NCBI GenBank assembly: GCA_036852015.1
Contig: JAANDG010000056.1
Location: forward strand, 310,001 to 374,000
DNA length: 64,000 nucleotides
Source: Pelodera strongyloides
Taxonomy: Eukaryota > Nematoda > Chromadorea > Rhabditida > Rhabditidae
Reading direction: 5' to 3'
The notes beneath the pieces are model-generated. The model did no database searches and had not been told where the DNA came from. It saw nothing but the letters and a program-made list of their open reading frames with translations. Below, one piece after another: positions 24,101 through 35,267 of this stretch (its first letter is position 1; each line of letters starts with the position of its first letter). Position numbers and translations under genes: made by a program.

Positions 24101-25812
24101 TGTTCTTATGCTAACCACATTTGCTCACATATCCCTTACTAACCAAAGTTAGAAAATCTGGTAGCTGGGTAAAACTGGCGGAGATAAATCGGCTTCCCGA
24201 TAGAACTGGACTCTGGGAAGTTTAAAGGTCATTATGCCCGGCTTCAGAAATGAACTGGACCCCGGTGCCCCATTTCTGCTGATTCGGTTGATATAAACGG
24301 TACTCTTTATCTCTTTATCTTTTATATCAAAGGGAATGGTGCCTCAAATATGGCCACCAAAACACTGGTAGAAAAAATAATAATCGAAAACCTACTCGTT
24401 TTTATTCGCAAAATTGCGCAGTGTCCGTGGAAGCCAACTGCAAGTGATAAATTGATAAATATAACAAAAACGGCGAAAACATGAAATTCAATAATCATAT
24501 TTGCAGGGACACAATGACCCATAGTCGACTCTCGTTTATTTTTCATTGATACAGTAATTAATAATTACCACCATGTGAATACATGTGAACGTTCTAATTA
24601 CATCATTATAGGTTAAACCGGGCTGCAATTAGGTCATTAATGTACGGTAAAAAATTTTTAAAGCGAAATACCGGCCTGTTTTTGATAAACCGGCAGGTAT
24701 TTCGCTTTAACGATTTAAAACAATAAATAACAAATGTTCCAACTTGATGGACAGTTTGCGTGGTTCCATCGCGGCTGCATTCGCAGCTCCTCCATCCCAG
24801 GATCGACCTCGTCGCATTTTTCTCCCGGAATGCTCTCCCGGACCACGGGAAGCAGGGCGGGGAGATGGGGCACCCTCGGGCTTAGACCTGCAATATATGG
24901 CTGATCAACCTAGGAAGAGGGGCATAAACCTCCCCGGGAGGTTCGATGGTGCGCCTGGCTTAGGCTTAGGCTATGTTAGAATGTGATATTTGTACACAAT
25001 ATATTGTATATCACAGAGAAAGGGAGGTGTACAGAGAGAAAGGAGACCATACGATAATAGGATGCATGAGAGGGAGAGAGAGAGAGGGAGAGAGAGATAG
25101 AGAGAGAGAGAGAAAAGCTTCTACTCACCCAGCAGTCCCTCCCAGTGCTATCGAGACTGAAGGACTAGTCTCCGCAGTCTGAGCCGGTCCATCTGTTGAC
25201 GGTGCCCCGGCAGCGTTACCCGGAGAGGACGTTCCTGTCTTCTCTTCATTTTCTACAATAAATAATATAAATAATATGATCGAGGAGGTAAACAGGCTAT
25301 GCCTCCTGGCTCTAGCCCCAAGACGTCGAGCAATTTGTCATCTGGAACTCGTAGCCTGCTGATCATGACCTCGCGGAACAAGCCATAAGCTTTCAACCAC
25401 TGATTCTACCACGGTACCACCCACAATACCACCCAGGCTACCACCCACGGTACCACCCACGGTACCACCCACGGTACCACTCACACTCACGGTACCACTC
25501 ACGGCACCACCCAAGAATAAAGTATCATGCTCTTGTAGAGTAAAAGATTCATATATTTTAGGAATCCTTGGTCTCCTAAAATAAAATATCCCAGATCGAC
25601 AACGTTATCGACGGCCGACGTTGTACTTCCTTGTACAGAAATAAGTAGTAGATCAAAATGCCCAAATTGTAAGAAGACACCTTTTTGATTATTGCCTAAT
25701 TGTACGAGCCCTAATTGCCTAATTGTAAGAGCCCTAATTGCCTAATTGTAAGAGGACACGACTACGAGTTACCTTTTTGCTCCTCCTTCTCCTTCTTTGA
25801 ATCCTTGGTCTC
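18169..25812 (-). CDS. Fer-type SH2-domain tyrosine kinase (5' end not found)
   Basis: Sixteen exons join in phase (1503 bp; 500 aa plus stop): 25773-25812, 25129-25252, 24744-24887, 23264-23378, 23057-23116, 22203-22262, 21836-21964, 21281-21403, 20950-21023, 20427-20520, 20147-20223, 19800-19872, 19362-19457, 18918-19014, 18573-18631, 18169-18306. Counting from the first visible codon: residues 1-103 are a low-complexity Lys/Glu then Ser/Pro/Gly/Ala region; about 125-225 is an SH2 domain; about 230-485 is the kinase. The catalytic set is intact: GRGQYGKV (240-247), AVK Lys262, helix-C Glu282, HRDVAARN (356-363), DFG (376-378), APE (401-403). Predicted role: cytoplasmic protein-tyrosine kinase of the nematode-expanded Fer group. 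Oddities: the SH2 FLVR motif reads FLMC, and the activation loop has no tyrosine. The exon with the start codon lies upstream of 25812 and I could not place it. Several introns carry TTAA palindromic elements. Confidence 0.92.
18741..18906. mobile_element. family B element, left end degenerate
   Basis: Ends GGCCGGTATTTCGCTTTAA; the left end is degraded to GAAACACGACGTGG. It sits in a kinase intron, beginning 12 bases after the donor of exon 18918-19014. Confidence 0.75.
19595..19780. mobile_element. family B element
   Basis: Left end degenerate (CAAAGCAAAATACTGGCCGG), right end GGCCGGTATTTCGCTTTAA. In the kinase intron between exons 19800-19872 and 19362-19457. Confidence 0.8.
19965..20052. 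repeat. family E repeat, partial
   Basis: Shares GTGAGACACGCAGAGAAAAA with 41340-41361 and ends GAGTGGTGAATTTGGCCTC. It is the right half of the element seen complete at 41274-41402. Located in a kinase intron. Confidence 0.65.
21421..21598. mobile_element. palindromic TTAA element, family C, short copy
   Basis: Left end TTAGAGGGATAGGTTCA, right end GTGAACCTATCCCTTTAA, arms about 60 bp. In the kinase intron between the SH2 and P-loop exons. Confidence 0.8.
22438..22834. mobile_element. palindromic TTAA element, family A, copy 2
   Basis: TTAAAGGGACAGGCCCATC to GATGGGCCTGTCCCTTTAA, arms about 170 bp with an interior different from copies 1 and 3. Its right TTAA (22831-22834) is also the left TTAA of a family B element. 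Confidence 0.88.
22831..22973. mobile_element. family B element joined to family A copy 2
   Basis: TTAAAGCGAAATACCAGCCGG at the left; the right end is worn (AACCGGCTGTTATTTAGC). It lies in the kinase intron within the SH2 coding region. Confidence 0.78.
24140..24330 (+). mobile_element. 5'-truncated SINE
   Basis: Matches the body of the SINE at 11560-11818 from GGTAGCTGGGTAAAAC to the CTTTATC tail and lacks the tRNA-like head. In the kinase intron 23379-24743. Confidence 0.75.
24658..24710. mobile_element. minimal family B hairpin, 53 bp
   Basis: Only the two termini remain: TTAAAGCGAAATACCGGCC, a few bases, then the inverted end CAGGTATTTCGCTTTAA. Compare the 62-bp form at 52201-52262. Confidence 0.85.
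25418..25512. repeat. 12-bp tandem repeat (CACGGTACCACC)
   Basis: Imperfect repeats of ACGGTACCACCC in a kinase intron. Nearby (about 25555-25580) is a partial copy of the 5' part of kinase exon 25773-25812 with its acceptor. Confidence 0.7.
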
Positions 25813-27542
25813 CTAAAATATTGATTTTATATAACTTTGTGTTTGTCGTGGCGAGTGATTTGTTTTGAATTTTGAGTAATGTATGTTCTAGTATGGGTCT
25901 AACCATATGTGAATGAATGAGACTCATAGATGTGGTAGGGTTATAACGTATGTGGCTATTCACTGAGGAAACTTGACAGTGCGTCGCCTACAAAAAAATT
26001 GGACCTCCTACGCCTCGGCTACTTTTCGCCCATGCCCATAGGGGACGGGGACACGAGGCACGCAAACAACGATGGACAGCTGCTGCGTCTGGGTCCTGTG
26101 AAGTACAGGTGAGGTGCATCTAAGACCCGCCCTGCGCCGGTGCGCCGCCCAAACTAGAATGGCTCGGACGCCACACCTGGGCACACCCATTTTTTTGCAG
26201 ATCGCGCGCTCTTCGCGCCAAAATGTTCGCCGCGCACCACCCATTTCGTTAGCGCCGAGGCTTTAAAAAATTGAACCCACATCGGAAGGCGGTTGTGGCG
26301 GCGGCATTACACACCAACCAGAACAGTAGCACGATTCCCTATCTTAGTTTGGCACTCTCCAATTATCTGGAATAAACAGGTACAAAGCCTAGGCCTACGC
26401 TCTACCTCTACCCTACCCAAGTATAGCATGGAGCGAAAGAAAAGCATGCGCTTAGCCCGCGCTGTGGAATTTCTCCATAAATTCCCATAAAACAAAATCA
26501 AGTACATTGCTTCATGACAAAAAAAATCGTTCAATATACTTACTTTTATTGTAGAACTCATGTGACTAACCTCTTTTTGACGTTATTTGCGCGGAATCAC
26601 CGCCACAGCTATAAATATTCTACTTATAGATGCTTCAACATATTCAAATTTCCTTTAATGAAGCAAAAATGTAGTTGTTCAAATGTGTTGTCTGCAACAA
26701 CGTGAAATTTGGCGTGCAAGCGGCAACGCTACGGCGTGGAAAAAGTGGCACGTCGTTGGGTTCTGGCGCGCAAGTTGCAGGCCGTAACTTTGCCGCTTTT
26801 TCACCTGTTTGTTGATTGACTCCCTACATATTCACATCTAGCCCAACCGGTTAGTCTTACAATTAGTTATCTATTTCATGTTTATATTGTGTAGTATAAC
26901 CACATTGATACGTGTTTTTGAATCATGGGAGTCGGAAGAAGCTCTAATACATCATCTATGTTGATAGCGCCGGACAAGTTGCACGCCATTTCCATTCAGC
27001 GCGCATTTTTGCACGCCATTACGTTGCCAAATGCACGCCAACTTTCTTCACTGAAAGTATTCATTCCAAACACCCCAAAAGAACAAAAGCATAAAAACAA
27101 AGTATATTTTTATTGTTTCAATTTTCTCGCATTTTCTCCAAAATCGACAGAGACGGGGTAACAACGAAGATCAGTAACAATGACGTATACCTCTGATGCG
27201 CAAACATTCCAAAAACAGAGAGATAGGTAACAATCGCTTACCCAAAAATCAACAATGAAGAGATAAAAGTCATAAACAACGCACCTACCCCTATACCGCC
27301 GCTAAGAAACAAAAACTAATCAACTCATGCTACTAATCACCGACAAAGAATTATTGTTTGTCCATTAAATGAAAGAGAGTGCAACAACGGGGAAAAATAG
27401 AGAAAGAAAGAGAAAGAGTGCAATGCAAAAATAAATATTCATGCACAAAATATTCATTACAATAACAACTAAATAAATGAAAGTGTTAAGAAATAAAGGG
27501 CGGATCACGTTATGAGAGTTGGGAGGTGTTAGAGCATACTTC
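25813..27542. other. region between kinase and eIF4A genes
   Basis: Should hold the missing first exon(s) and promoter of the kinase gene, but I could not identify them. It contains a GC-rich stretch (about 26008-26265) flanked by inverted GCCTCGGC/GCCGAGGC words and an R2 repeat copy at 26710-26803. No convincing gene. Confidence 0.5.
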
Positions 27543-30500
27543 TTAGAGCAGGTCAGAGATGTTCATTGGCATCTCTTCGATGATTGTCGTGTAGAACGTC
27601 TCAATGTCCTTCAACTGACGAGAGTCATTCTCCGTGATGAAGTTGATGGCAACTCCCTTACGTCCGAAACGACCCGACCTACCGATACGATGGATGTAGT
27701 TCTCGCGGTTCGACGGCAGGTCAAAGTTGATCACAAGAGACACCTAAATCAAAACACAGGGTTAGCGGTTATTGGCAAAAAAAAACACGCATCAAATGCT
27801 TCACAAAAAATCACAAATCTCTTTTCTTCACACATACATATATTTGCTGCAAATCTTCTCCTACACCTAATACGATTTCACATCCTAATCAGGTCGTAAG
27901 CACAAGCTTTGAATATTGTTTGGTTGATTAAAGGAGCATGCTCTTTAAGCACAAGATAGCAAAAGTAAAAAAAAACATGACTGCAAACCTGCTGAACGTC
28001 AATTCCTCTGGCGAGCAGGTCGGTGGTGATGAGTACTCGGCTGGATCCCGAACGGAACTCCCTCATGATCAACTCTCTCTCCTGTTGCTCCATGTCTCCG
28101 TGCAGACAGCTCACGGTGAACTGCTTCTCCATCATTTGAGCAGTGAGCGTCTCGACACGCTTCCTCGTGTTACAGAAGATAACGGCCTGTGTCACATTCA
28201 CAGCATCGTACAGATCGCACAATGTCTCGAACTTGAACTCCTGCAATTACAAATAAAAGTTTTTTGTTTGTTAATGTTAATTGAATTCTTCTCTATGTGA
28301 TATCTTCTTATTATACAAAGGAGAAAGGTCTGTTTGTCCTAATGTCGGCAACGAAAATTAGAATATCGCAAGTCCGCTTGCGGGTATAAGAGCCTTGACG
28401 CCTTGAGCAAGCCAACGAGCTAAGCCATTTCTTTTTCTACGTTTCAGACTTTTGGTAAAAGTAAGCAACTTTTCGCAACACTTCAAAATAATGCAGTCGA
28501 GTTCTCTTATCACATAAAATAGGGAAGATAGTTTAAGACTTTCATATACGCATGCCCCTTTTTTTCGTAAAATCGCCTATTTAGTCGTCTGAGGCGGTGA
28601 TAGCCGTCTGTTTATTTATAGCATGAACACGTCTAATTGGCGTGTAGGAAATCAAATACGTTCGAAATTCGAAAACAAGATGTGTATTTCGTCAGTAAAC
28701 TATAATTAACTCACATCCTTTCCGACGTTGACGTAGAATTGTCGGATACCCTCGAGGGTTAGTTCTTCCTTCTTAACGAGGATACGGATCGGGTCACGCA
28801 TGAAACGATCGGTGACTTCCAGCACATCGGCAGGCATAGTGGCGGAAAGAAGCACGACCTGAACAAATATAAAAATTACACGCTATTGCTATTGGGCAAA
28901 AAAAAACTAATTTCAGTGCAACAGCACCATGAATTCAATAACAATTCGTACATCGTAAACAAAAGCAAAATTGTGAAGTTTCTGGTTCTTACTTTCAAAA
29001 AAACCTCCGCTCAGGGAACCACAAAAAATTGGCAATTCTAATTATATTCAACAAAAAAATAGTTCTTCCTGTAACAATTTCGACGGTAAAAAATAATACA
29101 AACCTGAACGTCATCGGGCATGGTCTTGAAGACATCGTAGATCTGGTCCTTGAATCCCCGAGACAGCATTTCGTCGGCCTCATCAAGAACGAACATTTTG
29201 ATACGATCAGTCTCTGAAAAGTTGCAACGTTTCAAAATCGACACGACTGCTCCGTGCCACATACACCCATCATGACTCACAAATTAATAGTGAACTACGG
29301 CAATCGTAATGTCCTGTCCAACTTCTTTCGACGCACAAATCAGCAGTCGGTTATTCTACGCGATTATCAAAGACAGAGAAAATAGGCTACAAAATGATGC
29401 GCGGTTAAATTATCAGTAAATTAAAGCCTAAGCACGAAATCAGCCAGAACTTACGGAGAACTCGTCTCTGGATCATGTCATTAACACGACCGGGAGTTCC
29501 AACAACAACGTGGACTCCGGATTCAAGCTTCCTCAAATCGTCACGGATGGAAGTTCCTCCAATGCAAGCGTGCACTTGGATGTTCATGTAGTCTCCGAGA
29601 GCACACAAGACCTTTTGGATCTAAACATGATAAATGTATCAATGAACTCAGATGATTCAAAAACTACAAAAAGGCCATTTTTTATTATTTAACAATATTC
29701 TTATTTAGTCTACACCTTCTCCTCTCCTCACTTCGTTCAGTGCACTCGGTCTAGATTTTTGATTTATGCATAATAATGTGTGAATAATTTTTAAAATAGC
29801 TCAAATAGAGAGAAATTGTCCAGAAGTACGTTCAGGATCCCACACCGAAAGTGATTTTGCCACACGAACGAATAAAAAAATTAATTGGCTTGTGAAATGC
29901 AAATATTTCAAGTCAAATCAAATCTTCACGTGAAAATATAAATTCGCTCATATGAAAATTAATATAAGGCTTTCTATGTTGTAGTCTTGGACACGACAAA
30001 GGCTTTCTTCGGCAAACACACTAAAGAACTGGATATGAATTTTAAAAAAAAATACCCAAAAATTAGCACCAACCCGACTACACTACATAACATGAGACGA
30101 AACCCAACCTGTTGAGCCAATTCTCTGGTGGGGGCCATGACAAGAGCCTGAAGATTGGGTTGAGTTTCGTCAATACGCTGAAGGATCGAAATGGAGAATG
30201 TAGCGGTCTTTCCAGTACCAGACTGGGCTTGAGCGATCACATCACGACCTAAAAGGAATTTATAAGGACAAAATACAGTGATGAGCGAGCCCTTGTATGG
30301 GGCGGGCGACTTGACCATGTTTGCAAACGGAGTCTTTCACGCCGTCCTCTATTTGAAGCTGGACATGTGAATGAAAGGAATCCGGGCTTTGAGAACTACA
30401 CATCATCCACACTTGGTCTTATTTAAATGGCACGCAGGCATACTAAGCGAAGTGTGTGATCATGGGATAACTTAAAATGTGTAAAAAAAACATTTAAATC

Positions 30501-30656
30501 AACAAAAAATCGACAAAGAGTCGACGGATTTGATTGACAAAACGTGAAAGTGAAAACCCCGATTTTTATAGGGCCATATCGGGGTTGTGAAAAAAAACCA
30601 CACCACCAACAAACAAACCGGCTCATATCGGGAACAAGCCCCGATCTGCTTCCAAA

Positions 30657-30722
<66 letters not shown>

Positions 30723-32241
30723 ATATCTTTGCATTTGCCTAATGGTGCCAAACCGCCTTGATTTTAATTTTGGCATGGATTTATAGCCTGGCCAGAAAAA
30801 GGGTCCCGTGGCAGAGACACAGGACTATTTTTTTTCGAGCGTGTATAAACTGTGCATTTTCGCCTCGTCTTGCTTACAGCATGATGCACTTTCTATCATG
30901 CGGCTAACTTTCAAAGGTGTATGCAAAATCGCACACGAGATGCATATCTGATACTTGGAAGCAAAACGCACGGTTTTTGACATACATTGAAACCACATCA
31001 GCACTCTCACTCAGGGCGCATTCGAGTTGGGCAAAACGCGCAAATTTCGCGAAATAATCAGTTCGAGTTGATCTGGTGAGAGATTGTTGACAAATAAGAG
31101 AGCCCAGGAAAAAAATATTTCCAAGACTCTGCGTCTCTCCCATGAGCGGGCTATTTCGCTGCGCGCTAACACTGGCTAACAGTGAACTCGAACTGATTAT
31201 TTCGCGAAATTTATGCATTTTGCCCAACTCGAATGCGCCCTCAGGAGACACTCAGAAAGTGAAACAATCACATTGTGCTCGAAGCGGAATCGAATCTCTG
31301 ACCAATCGTTTGTCGGACAAATACACATTAACCATCTTGTATTCACATTGTGCATAAGCAAACAGTTTATTATAAATCTCTAAATGCTGAGCCTACTCTA
31401 GATAAAATAAAATTTGGTGCACCCCCCCAACCTCCTCCATTTCCCCATTAAGCAAATTTAATAGCGGCTTGACATAAACGAAAATTAATGACAGGAATAG
31501 AGAAAGCCAGTGGAAAGTTTTATTGAAGATTGCAGTGTTACTAATCCCGGTCGGCAAATAACTTGATGTTGACGAAACTCACCGGTTGTGCAGGGCACGA
31601 TGGCTCTCTGCTGAATGGCGGAAGGCTTCTCAAAACCGAAAGCGAACACTCCTCTGAGCAGGTTCTCCTTCAGGTTCATGGAGTCGAAAGTCTCGAAGAC
31701 CTGGTCGTAGTTACCCTAAAAGCAAAGGATGAGTTCAGGAAGCAATGTCCGCTTATGTAAACTTAACTGACAAGACAAATGCCATTTTGTTCTCTCCAAA
31801 GTCATATTATTGGTAATCTACGAGGCTCTGTGTGTCGGATTAAAATTAACTGTTCATCTGACTAAATTAACATATGAAGGGACAATCTTAGTCTTGTGAA
31901 ACCCTCAGCTGTTAAACGCCCTATGGGTTCAAAGCATAGCTTTGTATTTTTCTTTTTCGGAATTTTTCACAAGGCATTTCGCAACTTACCTCGATAACGC
32001 CATCTTCAATGCCGTCCCTAAAAAAACGAGCTTCATTAAACATATCAAACATATCGAACATTTAAGACAACCAACAACATAATCAGACGCCTCAAAACCA
32101 TGTTATTCAACCAATATAACAAAGGATATGGGGTGTAGACGATCAAAGGCCAATTTTGACAAAAAAATCGATAAATATACTTTTTTCAACGATACAATTA
32201 CGAAACAGGAAAGGAACTCACTTGGTTGGAGCTGCGCTCAT
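27543..32241 (-). CDS. inf-1: eukaryotic initiation factor 4A (DEAD-box RNA helicase), complete
   Basis: Nine exons join in phase (1194 bp, 397 aa): 32222-32241, 31990-32017, 31583-31715, 30109-30248, 29455-29620, 29104-29213, 28715-28858, 27989-28240, 27543-27743. eIF4A is the ATP-dependent RNA helicase of the eIF4F cap complex and unwinds 5' UTRs during translation initiation. Visible motifs: Q motif ([13 protein letters not shown]), AQSGTGKT (about 68-75), PTRELA, TPGR, DEAD (173-176), SAT (204-206), [10 protein letters not shown], and HRIGRSGR (349-356). The length fits the family (about 400 aa). The protein starts MSAAPTKDGIEDG and ends NISDLL. The start is set by TTTCAG two bases before ATG, a likely spliced-leader acceptor. 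The large intron 30249-31582 holds a 62-nt A tract and a palindromic repeat. No defect seen. Confidence 0.97.
30658..30719. repeat. 62-nt poly-A tract in eIF4A intron
   Basis: Uninterrupted A on the plus strand, hence poly-T in the eIF4A transcript. No poly-A signal or retrocopy body is evident beside it. Confidence 0.85.
31011..31243. mobile_element. palindromic element G in eIF4A intron
   Basis: GGGCGCATTCGAGTTGGGC at the left and its inverse GCCCAACTCGAATGCGCCC at the right, with further pairing (CGCGAAATAATCAGTTCGAG). Non-coding, MITE-like, not bounded by TTAA. Confidence 0.8.
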
Positions 32242-32249
32242 CGCTGAAA
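32242..32249 (-). other. candidate spliced-leader acceptor of eIF4A
   Basis: Minus-strand TTTCAG (32249-32244), then CG and the ATG at 32241. There is no room for a normal 5' UTR after this acceptor, as expected for SL trans-splicing. Confidence 0.6.
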
Positions 32250-32496
32250 CACTTTATCCAGTGGAAATTTATATAAAAATCCACCTGCCCGCTGAAAACG
32301 ATCAAGCGAGATCAATAGTAGGCCAAATGCGCGCAAACCGATGTCGTCAGAATTTTCGACCGGCTGTCCATAGTAGCTGTACTTTATAAATTGGCATTTT
32401 GCCAACTCGTATTATGAAAGGGGCGGAGAAAGCCACGCTGCGCTCGCTACGAATTTGTATTTTCGTATTGGGGGGTGTGTATACAAACAGTAGCCT

Positions 32497-32815
32497 GATG
32501 GGGTTTCCAAGTATCTCAAACATTTGATGTGCTTCTCTCAATACAACCGTATTTGTGCACGAAAACTGCATTTATAATATGAAAAAAAAAAAAAAAAAAA
32601 CATTCTCGTGCAGTTCCAAAATACGTAAATCAGATGGAAATTTCTCGACGTCTTCGGGCTAGGGCCAGGAGGGATCGCCCATGATTCCCTCGCCTGGTGG
32701 TGGTTTCAAAGGTGTCATGGGCCGGAATCGAACTCGGGTCGATTGCGTTAGGGTTAGAGACGAACGCGCTGCCACTGGACCACCAGGCCCCATATTTGCA
32801 ATACTTGGAAACCAA
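32497..32815. mobile_element. palindromic element H split by a SINE
   Basis: Left end ATGGGGTTTCCAAGTATC, right end GCAATACTTGGAAACC. The interior matches element H at 50279-50429 and 33541-33697 (CTCGTGNAGTTCCAA...), except that a SINE occupies about 32636-32793. Confidence 0.7.
32636..32793 (-). mobile_element. tRNA-derived SINE inserted in element H
   Basis: On the minus strand: CCTGGTGGTCCAGTGGCAGCG (A box region) and AGTTCGATTCC (B box), then a short body. The head resembles the element at 2515-2592. Confidence 0.7.
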
Positions 32816-33261
32816 TGTAATGCAAGGGTAAGAGGAGTTAAAGACGGCGGCGGCTTAAGTGAACCGGCTTCTATCCAGAAGATGTACGGCCAGACTGTCC
32901 AAATAACGTAGCGTAACAAGTCGCACGCCGGCGGCGTAGGGAGCCGGTCGCGGAGACATGTCTGAGTCTGTAAGTCTAATGAGATGATATATAAGCATAT
33001 TATCGGGCTTTTGGCCCTGGCATATATTACGTTAATTCACAAGTAAATAGGCTTCTTGCTTATGATACTAGATTCCAGTAGGCTATAGACTGTAGCTATC
33101 GTATGTATTTGTGCGAGAGTTACAACACAGGGTGATATTCATGACCTCCGCATTGAGATTCTCTCTGATTTCAATTTTTTTTCTATCCCAACACCAGGAA
33201 GTGTCTGAGGAGCATATGTATGCATAATTAAGTCTAATGATACGGTATCTATGAGCATGTT

Positions 33262-33787
33262 TTAAAATAAAGCATTTTGTGAAATGAATACCTCTGTTAC
33301 AATTTGAGTATGTTAACTGGGCGGCGCAAAATTCAGTAAAACCAGAATCTTTGAACATATGGTTTATTAGCCGAAAATGCTCCTAACATATGTGTCTAAG
33401 AGGCTACGTGGTTTCTGGACCGATATCTACAACCGCATTTTTAAAATAAAGCATTTTGTAAAATGGCCACCTCCCGGCTAACCTAAGTGTGTTAATCGGG
33501 CGGCGAAAATAGAAAAACCAGAAACTTTCAACATAAGGCGCTTCCAAGCATCCCAAAAATTCGGTGTGATTCTGTCAATACTACCGTATTTCTGCACCAA
33601 ACTTGCCTACATAATATGAAAAATTAAAAAAAATATATATTCTCGTGTAGTTCCAAAACACGGTATATTTTCTTTTCACCATACTTGGAAACCCCAAAGG
33701 TTTATTAACGAAAAATTCTCGTAACATATGTGCCTAGGGCCTACGTGGTTTCTGGACAGATATCTATAAGCATGTTTTCAAAATAAA
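33262..33787. repeat. ~173-bp tandem repeat interrupted by element H
   Basis: Units marked by AAAATAAAGCATTTTGT and CTACGTGGTTTCTGGAC start near 33262 and 33435. A third partial unit (33700-33787) is cut off from the second by a palindromic H element at about 33541-33697. Confidence 0.7.
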
Positions 33788-34264
33788 GATGTATAATAGA
33801 AAAATTCGCAAAAAAAATTTGGCCAAAAACTGCCAATATTTCTTTTATTTCTTCTCATGCAAAATAGAGCTAATTTGGGCAATACACAAACACCACTAGA
33901 CATTCAAAAACAAGAAGAACATCATTTTATTGAACGGCACTTGCAGATTCAGTTCGCAGCCGTAACTAACGATCTATAAATGCGTACCACCCCCGTATCC
34001 CGGTATTATTTGTCTAGGTATTTCTAGCCAAACATTATGATTCTTTGCTATATAGAAATTTGAGGATCGGTGGCATGTAAATTCGGGGCCTCTTCCGCGG
34101 AAACAGGGAGAACAACATAACTTTGACGACACGCAAGATCAATGAAAAAAATAAAGCGTCCATAAGGTACAGCCCATAGAGATAAGTGAGCCAGAAGTGC
34201 GCGAACATGGAGAACTCGCGCAGACCTCGCGCACCAGAAGTACTAAACTGTTTTCTTTCAGTGC

Positions 34265-34990
34265 TAGCGTCACAAGGATAAGGACCGATAAGTTTTGACG
34301 GATTCATTCACGTCAGGTATTTCTTCGCCTGTTACTGATTTCCAAAAGGTAGTAACACTTTTTTATTACTTTAATTCATAAGGAAATGTGGTGCCGTAGT
34401 AATATTCATGTACATCACGTCATCACGCAAAAAGCTTCCAACAGTATTTTTCACAACAGCCGATCAATAAACAATTCATAGACACCGAAAAAATACACAA
34501 ATAAAAAATCACCAAAATTTTCATACATCCACCGGTGCTAGAGTATAGTAACTATCTATATGTTAAGTAAACTTATAGGTTCAAGTATATCTATTAACAC
34601 CTTAAGTACAAAGAAAAGTAGTTAGATAGCGTCACAAGGATAAGGACCGATAAGTTTTGACGGATTCATTCACGTCAGGTATTTCTTCGCCTGTTACTGA
34701 TTTCCAAAAGGTAGTAACACTTTTTTATTACTTTAATTCATAAGGAAATGTGGTGCCGTAGTAATATTCATGTACATCACGTCATCACGCAAAAAGCTTC
34801 CAACAGTATTTTTCACAACAGCCGATCAATAAAACAATTCATAGACACCGAAAAAATACACAAATAAAAAATCACCAAAATTTTCATACATCCACCGGTG
34901 CTAGAGTATAGTAACTATCTATATGTTAAGTAAACTTATAGGTTCAAGTATATCTATTAACACCTTAAGTACAAAGAAAAGTAGTTAGAT
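34265..34990. repeat. near-perfect 362-bp direct duplication
   Basis: The sequence from TAGCGTCACAAGGATAAGG at 34265 recurs at 34627 and runs nearly identically to about 34990; the clearest difference is one extra A in the second copy (CAATAAAACAATTC). Either a very recent tandem duplication or an assembly artefact. The rest of 32.8-35.2 kb shows no supportable gene. Confidence 0.9.
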
Positions 34991-35267
34991 AACAATACAT
35001 CGTTAAAGTTGAAAACAAAAATAAATAAATAAACAAGTCAGAAATCAACAGTCACCTAACATAAGCCAACATTGGAATGTAAACCTTTTCTTAAATAACA
35101 AAAAGGAGTGTAAATCTTTCTTAATAAAAAACGGCACAAAGATAATAAGATACACATAAATTCCTCGTTTTTACGAATTCCCTTCAAATATCGATTCGAA
35201 GCTCATTTATAATTTTGGTCATTTATCGATTTTCAAATAATCCACGATCAATCAATACTCCTATCGT

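Noticed and set aside
26008..26244. 78-codon Arg-rich minus-strand frame in the GC-rich stretch
   Set aside because: Composition follows the GC-rich inverted-repeat region; no supporting splice sites or motif.
34035..34307. 90-codon minus-strand open frame with hydrophobic stretches
   Set aside because: No splice context, no recognisable motif, and its start lies in the recent 362-bp duplication. Not supported as a gene.
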